Source: Eulemur rufifrons
Lineage: Eukaryota > Chordata > Mammalia > Primates > Lemuridae
DNA length: 64,000 bases
Reading direction: 5' to 3'
NCBI RefSeq assembly: GCF_041146395.1
Contig: NC_091010.1
Span: 47,884,001-47,948,000, forward strand
Below, piece after piece: positions 44,916 to 55,884 of the stretch (position 1 is the stretch's first letter; the number at the start of each line of letters is the position of its first letter). The notes beneath the pieces were generated by a model. The model did no database searches. It was not told the origin of the DNA and saw only the letters and a program-made list of their open reading frames with translations. A program made the translations under genes and the position numbers.

Positions 44916-46980
44916 CAGGGCTGCCTGCTCCTTGCCGAGCCACCATTTTTCAGCTATTTGGGTTTGGTGTGAGCTGGTGCTTGGAGGCAGCCACTGGTAC
45001 CTGAGCTTGAGGGACATATGGGGCACAGGACCCTCAGGCTCTGAAGAGAGGAAAGAAGAAGGACAGAGGAGGCAAAGTTGAGGAGAGAGAGCCTGGGATT
45101 GCTAGAGCTTGAGAGGAAGTAGATTTCTTTGGGTGTGAGAATTACGTGTTTGTGACTGTGGGGGCAATTAGGATGTTACTGATAGCGAATGGTGTTTAAG
45201 TGTGTTTGCAATTCTTGTACATAAACGCTTGTTTCTGCTTAAGTTGCAAATCGAAACTATCACTGTATGCACGGGCTTGTAGTGGTGTGTGTATAACCAT
45301 GTGTGAATGTGACTGTCTTTTTGGGTAATCTCATGATCACCCATTTTTGTGATTGTGCATATACCACGTTAATATTTGTGAGACGACGTATTAGTTTCTC
45401 TTTGTAAATTTATTTTTTGTTAAATGCGTGAATGTTTATGATGTGGATCATCGTTAATTGTATAACTGTGAGATGTAATCATATGTGAGCTGTGTATTTT
45501 AACTGTATTTACTCGAGTGTGACAGGATAGAATTTAGGGATCGAAGGTAGTGGGGAGTGTGGATCATTGTGAAAGCCTGTCCCTGCAAGTGAGTGTGTGT
45601 GGCTGCATGTGAGTGGGTACAATGGTGCACTGGTGGTGCATGTGGTGGTGAGAGTCTAGTGCAGATACACTGTGGACAGACCAGCATCTGCTAGGAGTTC
45701 TGGGGTTCTAGGCCCCTACCAGAAAGCAGCAGAGACGAGGGCATACTGGATCAGGAATTAGGGTGAGGATCCTCCCTGGTGCTCTAAGTGGGACCTCCCA
45801 GCACTAGCCTGGCCTAGGGGGATCAAAACAAGTGACTTCCTGGGAGTCTCCAGGGAGCCCCCACACCACTTTTGGACCAGAACAGCAGGCACAGTACACA
45901 TACACCCTGAACATCTGGTCCCTGACCTATTAGACCAGTCCTAGATAAATGAAACTAACTTGGGTCTGCTTTTCTAGAAGAAGCAGGGTGGTGGATAGTC
46001 TGCAGGAACTCACCATCCTACGGGTGAGTTGGAGTGGAGGGATAGGAGGCTTTTTCTGGAAGAGTGAGAGAACTTTGTGGTTAGAAACTAGAAGTTAGCA
46101 GGGTGTGCAGCTTGCACGGGTCTACAGAGATGTGTGCACAGAGACTGAGGGTGGGGGGAGCCACCCAAACCGTCAGAGCCACTGTCCTTCATTCCTGCCT
46201 GGCAGCCATCTGGGGTTGTCATACAGGGACAGAGAGCACAGCAACCTCCAACCCAAGGAAGCCCAAGGGGCAATTTGGCTGAGTGAGGGTGGGTTTGGTC
46301 ATCCTTGTGTCTCAGCAAGAGAGGAAGGTTCCGATTCAAAGGACTTGGCAGACCTCCCTGCCCCAGCCCCACAAGCCCATCCGGCGCCTCGGCCTCCTTG
46401 GGTGTGGGGAGCGGCTTCTGACGACAGCGTGGGTCTGCGGCAGGTCTCCCGTGGCTGCCACACCCTGCGCCAGGCAGAGCAAAATCCAGAAATGGCCTCC
46501 CAGAACCTCAGAATTCTCTCCTACCTGAGCAGGTCTGGCTGTTCCCTCCATTCCCATCCGACTGGAGCCCTAGAGTACGTGTCTTTTTCGCAGGGTGCGG
46601 TTTCTCTCCTCGCTTTGCGTCTTTGGGACGCAATCGGTTTCTCCTGGCTGCACCTTCCCAGAGCGCAGGACCTCAGGGGAGACGGGGCCTTGCCCCCGCC
46701 CCAATTTCCCGAGCCCGCCTCAAGAGGCTGCTGTGTCCGGAGGCCCCTGGATGTTTTCTGGCTACAGACTAACAGAGGAGCTGGGGTAGGGGTGGGGAGC
46801 GCAGCCCAGCCCAAACACCACAGCCCAAAACTCTGAGCTCCTTACCTCCACTTTCACCCGCTCCTGAGAAACAACTCAAGCAAAGTTGGGCGCAGCACTC
46901 TCTCCCCGCAAAGTACCTCCTGCCTCCCCGATCTTCCCGAACAACCTAGGGCTCACCCTCGTGACTGTGGGGACAGATGC
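44916..46980. other. Downstream intergenic DNA
   Basis: AT-rich with TGTG wording at 45100-45620, then GC-richer unique sequence. No gene recognised. Confidence 0.35.
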
Positions 46981-47440
46981 AGGCCCTCTGCCCCACTGCT
47001 GTCGGACCCTGCCCAGCTTGTTGGGGACTCGCGCAGAACCGGCATTCCACATGCCTGGATCTTCCCCAGCGCTGGGGCCCGGGCGCCCTGAGGAGGCGGC
47101 CGCCGAGCTTCCCCGGATACCGCCCGCCTGTTCCCCGCGCTCGCTGCAGCCCCCGTGTCGTGCGTTCTTGGGGCGGGGTCCCCCACGACGCTCCCGGGCC
47201 CTGGGCTAGGCCTCCCATGGGTGCCAGACTCCCGGGGACGCTGAGACTCCTGGCGCCGAGGGACCGCGCAGGACTCCCCCCGCTCTCCGCCAGGAATTCG
47301 TTGGGACCGAATCTCAGCGAATTCCGCGTCCGCCGAGCGCCGCAGCAGCGGAGAAAGGACGCATGGCGCTCGGCCTGCCCCGGGCGGCCGGACCGACACT
47401 CGCACCAAGTGGGGCGGAGGCTGGAAGGGAGTGGGGTTCT
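46980..47440. promoter_or_regulatory. CpG-rich patch downstream of TLX1
   Basis: CpG frequency rises (CGGCCGCCGAGC, CCGCGCTCGC). No exon with family likeness. Could be a lncRNA promoter or enhancer-type island. Confidence 0.4.
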
Positions 47441-47444
47441 AAGT

Positions 47445-48895
47445 GTCACGCTCAAGGCCAACTACTCACAACAGAAAGCTCAAAACTCCTGACCTTCCAC
47501 GGCCCGTACTGGAAATGACCAGTCTTCCTTCAAAAATAAAAAAGAAACAAATCGGAATAATTGTGTGTTGAGGTCCGAAAGAGAATTAACAAACCTGTCT
47601 CTGCAGAAAGGCCTGCTTCCTTCCTTGGCTTGAGTGAGCCGACTGCACTGACCAATTGCCCCAACCAGCGAGCCCTGCTGCTCAGACCTGGCGCTGTGGC
47701 TGAGTGGGTGGCTGCCTGGGGGCCCCTGAACTCAGTCAGGGCTGGGGTCCCAGAGGCCCTGTGCTGTGCGGTGGATGGCACATGGAGAATCTGGCTCAAC
47801 CTGTTAACTATAATAGCACCTTTGTGTGGCTGCATGTGTGCTTGAGGGCTGTGGGTACCTCCTAAGCACTAGCTGTCCAGTGGCGCCACCACTGTGCCCC
47901 AGGTGTGGGGTTTGTCCTGGGCCTGGACTCAGATGGGTGCCCTGGTAGGGTGTGAGTGACCTGCAGGTGGGCAAGGTAGGTTTCAGGTGCATAAAACAAC
48001 TAAGCAGGGACCTCATTCTGGGCTGTGCAGAGAACAGCTGGGGCTCTGCAGCCATGTTGCAGGGCAGCTAGGAGGCTGTGGCCCTGGAGTTGTTCTAAGG
48101 GCCTCTCAGCTCAGACTCAGGAGGAGACACCCCCTTCCTTACCTTGATCCTCCTGCTCCCTCATACCCACTTTCACACGTGTCACTCCCCCACAGCCCCC
48201 TAGTCCTGCTCTCTTGGCTATCCCTGATCTGAGTTTGGAGTCCCACAGCAAGGCTGTGCCTAGGCCACTGGCAGGAGCTGCCACCACTTTTCCTGCCTGG
48301 CTCAGATGGCCAGTCCAATGTCTCCAGCCCCCCATTCAGCCCTGGCCTTGTTGGCCCTCCCCGCCTGCACCCTCAGCTGTAGGATTTCTTATTCTGGAGA
48401 CTCTGATAGGAACAGGCTGAGAGAAGGCTGAAGCCAGGACGGGTTTTCCAAGGAGCTCAGAGCAGACGCTAAAGATGGTGTGTGGGATGATGGGGGGGGG
48501 GGTGGCAGTGGTGGGGGAGGGCGATTTTGAGGGAATGAAGGGGTACCAATGTTGTGTTGAGGGGTGGGTACAACTCACACCGCCCCCCTTACAGCCTGTA
48601 TTGCTGTGTACAACCTCACATATCCCCTCCAACTATGCAAGATCCAGGGCATGCAGTGTAACACAAGAGGACCTACAGGTGTGCAGTGCCAGGCACACAC
48701 GGACACACACAACCTTCACTGCTGGCTCTTGCAGTTACTCTCACAAGCTCACGCCCACAGGGGCCAGCTCCTGTAAGGCGGTTACCCTATGGGCACCCCT
48801 CCTTCCTTCCGCCTCCCCAGCTCAGAAGTGGGAGGACCTAACTCGACTCCTGGGGGCCTGGGGTTGGGGATTTCCTCCCGCCATGTTTCAGCTTC
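47445..48895. other. Unique intergenic DNA
   Basis: Nothing recognised apart from an 11-G run at 48492-48502. Confidence 0.35.
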
Positions 48896-48899
48896 TAGT

Positions 48900-49480
48900 C
48901 TAGCAGTTTGGCGGGCGACGGGCCCCCACGCGCCTGAGGCTGGACTTAGGGACAGCAGGCCATCCTAGATTCCAGCCGAGGACCCTAGCAAGGGCCAGAA
49001 GATCCAGTTGCTGCCACTGCCTCCTCGAAGCCTGCGGGAAATCCAGCCTCCTTGTGTGTGTGAGAAGGGTGTGAGGGGTGTGAGTGGAGGCGGCGGGGTG
49101 CGAGCACCGCTCCCCCCCGCCCCCCTTCGCGCCGCGCCCGTGTCCTCCCCATCCCCTCTGTGTGCCTCGTTGGAGGGAAGCTTTGGTGGGGCTGCTCCTG
49201 CCCCTCCCTTTTTCTGCCCTTTGGTCCCAGAGCCCACATTTATTCTTTTGCTACGGGAGGAGTCACAAGACCCAAAAAGCTGGAGGCGGTGGCGGCGACT
49301 CAACAGCTACCCAGAAGTGGGAGCCAGATCTGGGACTTGGTCACAGAAAACCAGGACAAGTGAGTTCCGGGCGCCCTCTAGGGGCCGCGCGGGGACAGGC
49401 GCCTCGGGCCGAGGCTGGGAGCCTGGGTTGTGTGAGGCACCCTTCCCGGAGCGCAGGGGCGGCTGCACCGACCCGGGTGG
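48900..49480. promoter_or_regulatory. CpG-rich patch with a plus-strand donor-like site
   Basis: CpG-dense. CAAGTGAGTTCC at 49358 offers a donor-like GTGAGT from 49360. No protein family seen, so a non-coding transcript start is possible but unproven. Confidence 0.35.
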
Positions 49481-49484
49481 AAAA

Positions 49485-49700
49485 TATACTAACGATAATA
49501 TTAACAAGCAGCATTAGTGAGCGCTTGCTGTGTGCAGGCACTGCGCTAGGCTTTAAAAACATTGATTCATTCCTAACAACCTCCTTGTGAGGTGGGTGAT
49601 ATTTTTATCCCCGGCTTTATAGACAAGGAAAATTGAAGTTCAAAGAGGTTAAGCAATTTGCCTAAAAGCCCGCGGCATTCCAGCTCTAGATCCAGGGTCT
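49485..49700 (+). repeat. MIR SINE
   Basis: AGTGAGCGCTTGCTGTGTGC, AGGCACTGCGCTAGGC, CTTGTGAGGTGGGTGATAT, GAGGTTAAGCAATTTGCC. Confidence 0.92.
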
Positions 49701-49704
49701 GGAG

Positions 49705-50285
49705 GGATACTTGAGTCTGGGTTGTGTGGATTTGGGGAGAATTGGATGTGGGACCCCACTAGCCTCCTGTCAGGACTTGGCTTTGTGGAGGGAGCACTGA
49801 GTGCGCAGGTGGGCTGGGTGTTTGCCTTCTAGGGCTCTGGGAAAATCGCCTCCAGTCCAATCAAGTCTGCAGGGCCCTTCCTGCCCCTGACTTCCCAGGC
49901 TCCCAGGCCCCACTCTGCCAGGCTTCTGAGGCCTTCTCCTCCCCACACCTGCGGCAAGCCCACACTCTGGGCCTTCCCAGCCAAGCTTGGGGCCTTCTGG
50001 GATTGGAAGGGGGTTCTGTGCATTTCCACCCCTTCCCCTCCTCCCTCTGGTCAGAAAGATGGGACGACTACAACTAGCAGGAAGTTAAAAATAGAAGCGA
50101 ATGAATCACACTTTTTTAGACAAAGGAATGGAGAACCAGGAAGGAAAATCCTTTCTCTGGTTTTCCATCTGCTTCGTGCAAAGCCTGTAGCTGGGGAGGC
50201 TGCTCTGGTCTGGAGGAGGAGGAGTGTGCTCCCGTGGGGAGGAGGGTGAGATATGGTCAGGGAATTAGCAGAGGGTTTTGGGTTT
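49705..50285. other. Unique intergenic DNA
   Basis: Nothing recognised. Confidence 0.35.
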
Positions 50286-50289
50286 TGTT

Positions 50290-50630
50290 TCGTTTTGTTT
50301 TTTTCTTTTTCTTTTCTTTCTTTTCTTTTCTTTTTTTTTTTTTTGTTTTTTGAAACTAGATCTCTGTCACCTAAGCTGCAGGAGTGCAGTGGTTCCATCC
50401 TAGCTCACTGTAACGTCAATCTCCTGGGCTCAAAGGAGCCTCCTGCCTCAGCCTCCCTAGTAGCGGGGACTACAGCATGTTCCACCACACCTGGCTAATT
50501 TTTTAAAATATTTGTAGACACTGTGGGGGGGGTGTGTCTCTCACTGTGTTGTTCAAACTCCTGGCCTCAAGTGATCCTCCTACCTCCGTCTCCAAAAGTG
50601 CTGGGATTGTGGGTGGGAGCCAGTATGCTC
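50290..50630 (-). repeat. AluJ-type element with TTTTC-rich tail
   Basis: Tail expanded to TTTTCTTTTC units at 50296-50345, then ACTAGATCTCTGTCACC, CAATCTCCTGGGCTCAAAG, GTGCTGGGATTGTGGGTG. Old and mutated. Confidence 0.88.
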
Positions 50631-50834
50631 AGCAAGTAGAGGTTTTTATGGTGACCTTGGAGTCAGTAAGAGTTCATCAAAGTATAAAAAGAAAAGAGAG
50701 CACAATCTTCCCTCCTTCTCTCCAGTATGGCAGAAGAGGTGGGTGTAAGGAAGAGTCCCTGGGAGGCTCTTTAATATACAATACAAGGTGTATTCATTTA
50801 TACTCAATAGTCCCTGCTAGTGTCTTAAACTTTA

Positions 50835-50960
50835 ACATGTGCACCCAGGGCTCTTGTTAAAATGTGGACTCTCATTCACTAGATCTCGATGGGGCCTGAG
50901 ATTCCACATGCAGAAGAAGCTTCTGTGATGCTGATGCTGCTTCAGGCATAAAGGTCTTAA
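50835..50960 (+). repeat. hAT-type fragment (MER5-like)
   Basis: CTTTAACATGTGCACCCAGG, CTCTTGTTAAAATGTGGAC, GATGGGGCCTGAGATTCC, GTGATGCTGATGCTGCT. Confidence 0.8.
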
Positions 50961-51244
50961 CCTACCAACCATGTCTGAGATCTAATCCTAGAGTCTCAAG
51001 GTTGCCTGCTAAAGATGGCCTGCAGTTTTGTTATTTGCTCAAGAGTATTTTTCCATTGTATGTAAAGAAATGAAAAATAGGGACATAGTTGATACTCCTT
51101 TCTGATAGGATGTTTTAAAATGCACCCTCCAGCATGCCACGGGCCTCACACTCACTGTCACGCCCCGCACGGCCCATCTGATCTTGGGTTTTCCCTCTGC
51201 ACCTTGCCTCCTGCTAAAGTCCTTTCACTCTCAAGGCGGCTGAA

Positions 51245-51415
51245 GTGTCTTTGGATGTCGGCCTTGGTGTTGAACCAGCTTCTTCACTGTCCAACCTCAG
51301 GCAAGTTAATTAAGTTTTACAAGCTTGCAATTTCCTTGCTCATGTTATAGAGCCAACCATTCTCTGGATTACAGAGGGGATTAAGGAGATAACTCTGATA
51401 AAAAGTGTTTGGCTT
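51245..51415 (-). repeat. MIR SINE, worn
   Basis: CAACCTCAGGCAAGTTAATT, GATTACAGAGGGGATTAAGG. Confidence 0.5.
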
Positions 51416-51419
51416 TTCA

Positions 51420-52585
51420 CTGGCACTCCAGGAATGGCACAGGGCACCCCAGGTGGATGACCTGGGTTTCCCATGCTCAAGGCCAGGTAGGGCAGGAGGA
51501 GTGCATTCTACAAACCTCAGGTGCTCTGCTCTCCCCAACTTATCCCCAGACCCTCCATTTCCTGGGGGAAGTCCAGTGACTGCTTTCCTGGCTGGGAGCT
51601 GTTGCTCCTCAGTGCTTCAAACACAGGCTATTGCATACTTGGGTGCCTCTTCCCGCCCCTCCTCAGAGGAGGGAGCAGATTAGGGAGTTTCTGCATTCAC
51701 AGGCGCCCAGCCTTCTGTGGGGTGGGGTGATGAGAGCTGGCATAGACCTGGAGGGGAAGGGCGGAGACCTTAGGAAAGGGGCCTTGGCCCAGAGCTGCCC
51801 AGCCCTAGAGGGCTCCGGAGCCTGGTGAGGGTGGGGCTGCTACGGAGCAGTGCCTGCCACTCTCCCCACCGCATACAGGGACACACTGTTGCTTTGTCCT
51901 TTTCAGGCTGACCTGGGCATCCACCCAAAGGGACAGTCATGCTCCATGTCTACACATTTACCCCCTTGTTCCCTCCAGGAATGCTTGCTTATGCCCCCAA
52001 CATGTGGGTGAGAGCTGCTGTCCCCAGCTCCACTCCAGGGAAACACTCACTCACCTGTTCCCAGGTAGCCATGCCTGGCTGCACAGACTGGAAGGCTGAT
52101 CCCACAGGTTCATAGGAAGATGCTCAGGGGCCTTCCCTCCCATCCTCTCCCATTTACTTGCTGTCAGGGAAAACCAGCTTCTGCATGTTGGCACAACTGT
52201 TCACGAACCCTGCCATGCGAGCTCACAGACACACAGTTGTACCCTTGCACCCATTTCAGGAATAGGGAGCTTCCCATCCACAGGCATTGGCTTCTCTCCC
52301 TGACCTATCTCAGGCCAGAAATTGGATGGTTCCTGGTCAGTGCAGGGATGGTGTGGTTACTGCCCCTGGGCTGAATTCTGTAGGGGAATGCAGAAGAAAA
52401 GGGAGGGGACAGTTTATTAATCACACAGAAGCTCCAATTCAGTGCTGTGTCCTCAGAGTTTCCAATGCCAGTGGGACACCAGGCAGCTTAGACTCTGGGG
52501 GAGTGACTTCTCTTGGTCAGTCAGCAGAGAAAGTGGAGGGGGACAGTGGTGGGTGTATCTGGGCGGTAGGTCGGCTGAAAAAGCA
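51420..52585. other. Unique intergenic DNA
   Basis: Nothing recognised. Confidence 0.35.
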
Positions 52586-52590
52586 GATTT

Positions 52591-52758
52591 TGGGGGGGAA
52601 CCTGGGGCCATATGTGGCCCTCCAGATCCCCAAGTGTGACCCATCGACCAAATCCAAACTTCACAGAACAAATCCTTTACTAGAAGGATTTGTTCTGTAA
52701 AATTTGGATCCAGTCAAAAGGCTACATGTGGCCCCAAGGCCGCAGGTTCCCACCCCTG
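52591..52758. mobile_element. Palindromic nonautonomous DNA transposon (hAT-like ends)
   Basis: About 168 bp, almost self-complementary. Ends read TGGGGGGGAACCTGGGGCC and (complement) CAGGGGTGGGAACCTGCGG. The inner arms 52651-52677 and 52684-52710 match at 24 of 27 positions around a 6-nt loop. No transposase. A clean target duplication is not visible. Confidence 0.75.
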
Positions 52759-52999
52759 CAGGAACTGAGTAGAACCCCCAGTTCCGGAAGGTGCCCCAAG
52801 CTTTCTGCCCTGGGTGGTGGGTTCTACTGGTTCCTCCACACGGCAGCCCAGCTTCCTTTCTTGTCACAGGGTGTCACCGCCAAACGGAGCTGGCACTGGA
52901 GTTCACAGGCTCCCGTGAGGTCCTGCACCCATGTAGGTGCCCCGCGATACGTGGGAGACAGTCCAAGGCGTGAGAAAAGCTCAGCTTCCCGCGTGCGGC

Positions 53000-53960
53000 C
53001 GCCTCAAGCCTAACTGTGCCCAGGCCGCCCCGTGAGCTCGGCGGGAAACTCGGGAGGGATGGTTAGGGAGCGACCCAGAAGCTCCCCAGTCCCCACCCCG
53101 CCACAGATGCCCAGGACTGGATGCCAGGGTGCAAGTCACCAGAAATGTGAAAAGGGTGAGAATCCAGATCTTATTTGAATCCTGGCCCCGCGGTCATCCG
53201 GGAGGGAAGAGACATCTTGCACCGCTGGTCCCCCTAATCTGGTCTTCTGGGGGTGCCGGCGGTGACGGGCGGGGGCGGGGGGAACAAAATACAGCCTACA
53301 GCCATCTACTTGGATCCATCAGTCTCCAACTCAAACCTCCACCCAGCTCGGACTCGGGACCTGGACTCCGCCAGGAGTGATGCGACACTAACTGCTCGGT
53401 CGCCACTGCAGCTGGAAAATTCGGCCAAACCTAGCCCTTTCTCTGAGTCGAGCTGAGAAGGAACCCAGCCCGCTGCGCTCCCCTGGGCTGCAGAGGTGGC
53501 GCCCTCACCCCGGGCAGAGAAGGGCTGCCTGTTTGTTCCTGCGCTCCAGAGGTCCGCAGGCGTTCGGGCCGCGTGGAGGTCTGCCTTGGGGTTCGATTGG
53601 GGACCATCCTTCCTGGGACCCAACCGCGGGGACGCACCGAAGGGCAGGTACAGGGGCCCGCGCTTGTTCTGCGGGCTCCCGGATTCTCCTCACCTCTAGA
53701 AATGTGGGGAAACTCGTGACTGTTCTGAGGGCGCCCCAGGACTCCGAGGGCCCCAGGCCCTCCTCGGCTCAATCCGGGCCCGCCCGGGCAGTGAATCCGC
53801 TCCTGCGGGTGGCGCAGCAGACACTTGCGGGCGGGCGCTGACCCGGTACCGCGGCGCCCGGCCCCGCCCGGCAGCAGAAAGGTGGGCGCTGGGAAGCCCA
53901 TGGGAGGGGCGGGGGCCTCTAGGGGTCAGGATTTACCCTGCGAGCGCAGGTTCCAAGGCG
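53000..53960. promoter_or_regulatory. CpG-rich patch downstream of TLX1
   Basis: CpG-dense from 53000 and especially 53540-53900 (GGTACCGCGGCGCCCGG). No gene family recognised on either strand. Confidence 0.4.
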
Positions 53961-53974
53961 AAAACTTCAAGCCC

Positions 53975-54062
53975 TTTTTGGTGGTTTGCGCCTGTAGTCC
54001 CAGCTACTCCGGAGACTGAGGCGAGAGGATCCCTTGAGACGACGAGTTCAAGGCCAAGGCGA
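53975..54062 (+). repeat. 7SL/Alu-monomer-like fragment
   Basis: GGTGGTTTGCGCCTGTAGTC, CCAGCTACTCCGGAGACTG, AGGCGAGAGGATCCCTTGAG. Short, 5' part reduced, no second arm. Confidence 0.7.
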
Positions 54063-54334
54063 GAACCTGGAAGGCAAGAACCCGGAAGGAGAAATATGCA
54101 TATTCCCGAGGCTTTCAGGTGCAGGCGAGCACCACCGGAGCCTCCTTCTCTCTAGTCCCCCGGGCATCCTGTGCCTTGCGGGTCTGCAGGAGGACCTAGG
54201 AAGGGCATTACTCCACCAGAGAGAGATGACGCCCCCAAGAGGCCCCAATGGAATCAGCCGGCTTTACCACCCTTGTTGAGTTCTGCCCTGGGTTGGCCCA
54301 GGCGGAAGCATCCCTGAAGGATCAGGACAAACAC

Positions 54335-54362
54335 AAGGGCAAGGGCAAGGGCAAGGGCAAGG
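54335..54362. repeat. AAGGGC tandem repeat
   Basis: Four-plus 6-bp units of AAGGGC. Confidence 0.9.
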
Positions 54363-54364
54363 CC

Positions 54365-55575
54365 TTGAGAGAGTTCAGCTGCTGTTACTGTCTGTTGAGG
54401 AGAAAGCACCCTTGGTTCCTTGGCACTGGAAGCTCCCCTGTGGCTGTGCTGTGAGCTTCATCATAGTGAGCCCTGCTATTTTCTCTTCACATTCTTTGGA
54501 ACAGCCAGAAAGAGGGGTGGGGGAGGGGGTGGCGCTGGGAGAAGTGCTAACCCAGCCCTTACTGTTCCTCCCCAGAGAGCTGAATCTTCCCTACATCTCT
54601 GCCTTTTATGGTCCTTGGAGGTAGGGTAAGGGTTAGGGGTGCTCAGTCCTTTGGATCTCTGGGCTACAGGTCTGGCAACTCAATAGCCACTCCAGTTGTC
54701 CTGACAAACTGGTCTTAGTGATCTGAGTCCATAAAATGGACCTGTAGGAAGCAGTATCCCTTTCCAACCAATACAGGGGCAGAGGTCCTTCTCATCTGTA
54801 AGGCTTAGAGAGTCCTTCTCTACCCTGAACTACAAAGAATACTTGAATCCTTGGTTTTCTCCAGTCCATCAGTGTGTAAGTCTGGGCTCAGATAACCCAA
54901 GAAGAAAAATTAACTGATTAAGGGATATTAGGTAGTTTACAGGATCAACAGAAAGGCTGAGGAATAAAGGAGGATCAGTTTCAGCAAACACAGCCAAGGT
55001 CACAGCACAGGAGAGCTTGGTTAGGGCATTGATGCCAGCACCCGTCACTGGACTTGGTGTCAACATCTCTATGAGTAATTTTTCGACTGTTCCTCTGTGT
55101 TTACTTCACTCCCTCATGATTCAAAACTCATGGGGGATCATTGATTGGCTAAGTGAGGACACATGTCCAGGCACCAGATGTCAGAGATGGGAGAGAAAAA
55201 CAGAGTCCCTTACATTTCTATACTAAAAGCTAAAACTGTTCTACCAATCTTTGCCCTGTTTGGGACAATCTCCCCCATCAGGAAGAGTGTTCAGAATCTA
55301 GGTTTAAAAAAGAAAGAAAGAAAAATGACAAATGCTTACTACAGCCCACCCCTTTGGCTGCCCAACACCCACATATGTCTTTCCTTCCACTTCCTTGCCC
55401 CAAATCTGTAGCCTACAGAGAACAGTGTATAAAGCACTTTTTAGTGATTCTGTTATTGTCTTGACCAAAGTATTTTTCAGTTTTTTGAGAAGGAAATATC
55501 TTCTGGGATCCTTCCCAGGGACATAATGGCTGGGTGCTCAAGTGGCACATGATAAATCCTCTTCAATGATCCTAT
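54365..55575. other. Intergenic DNA, possible old repeat
   Basis: No gene. AT content rises after 54700; I cannot assign a family. Confidence 0.3.
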
Positions 55576-55579
55576 CTTT

Positions 55580-55880
55580 AGAAGTCTTCAGATTCCTTTC
55601 CTGTTTTACTGTTTCTGGCATTGTGGCTTTTGATTAGCCTGAATTTAATGATGTAAGAGCACTTGTCAAAGATTCTGAAGTTAGTGTTCTAGACTGAGCA
55701 GCTGCGAGTCCAGGTTTCTGTCAATTATTTGTTCCTTCAAATGGAACCACCTGCAGCTGCTCAAGCTAGAACATTGACCTTAGAATCTTTGGTAAGTGCT
55801 TCTACGTATTAAATTCAGCCAAAATTAAAAGTTGTCACCCTCTCTTTGCTGGAGCACTGTCATGTTCCCAGATTTAAAGT
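55580..55880. mobile_element. Long imperfect inverted repeat (MITE-like hairpin)
   Basis: Core arms 55638-55705 and 55753-55819 are reverse complements at about 80 percent around a 47-nt spacer; weaker match continues outward toward 55580 and 55880. Structure fits an old palindromic DNA transposon relic. Family not named. Confidence 0.7.
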
Positions 55881-55884
55881 CCTA

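Noticed and set aside
46105..46836. 243-codon plus-strand open frame
   Set aside because: Low-complexity Pro/Ser-rich; no domain; shadowed by equally long frames on the other strand.
53975..54062. Functional 7SL RNA gene
   Set aside because: Only a short stretch of the Alu domain is present and the 7SL centre is missing.
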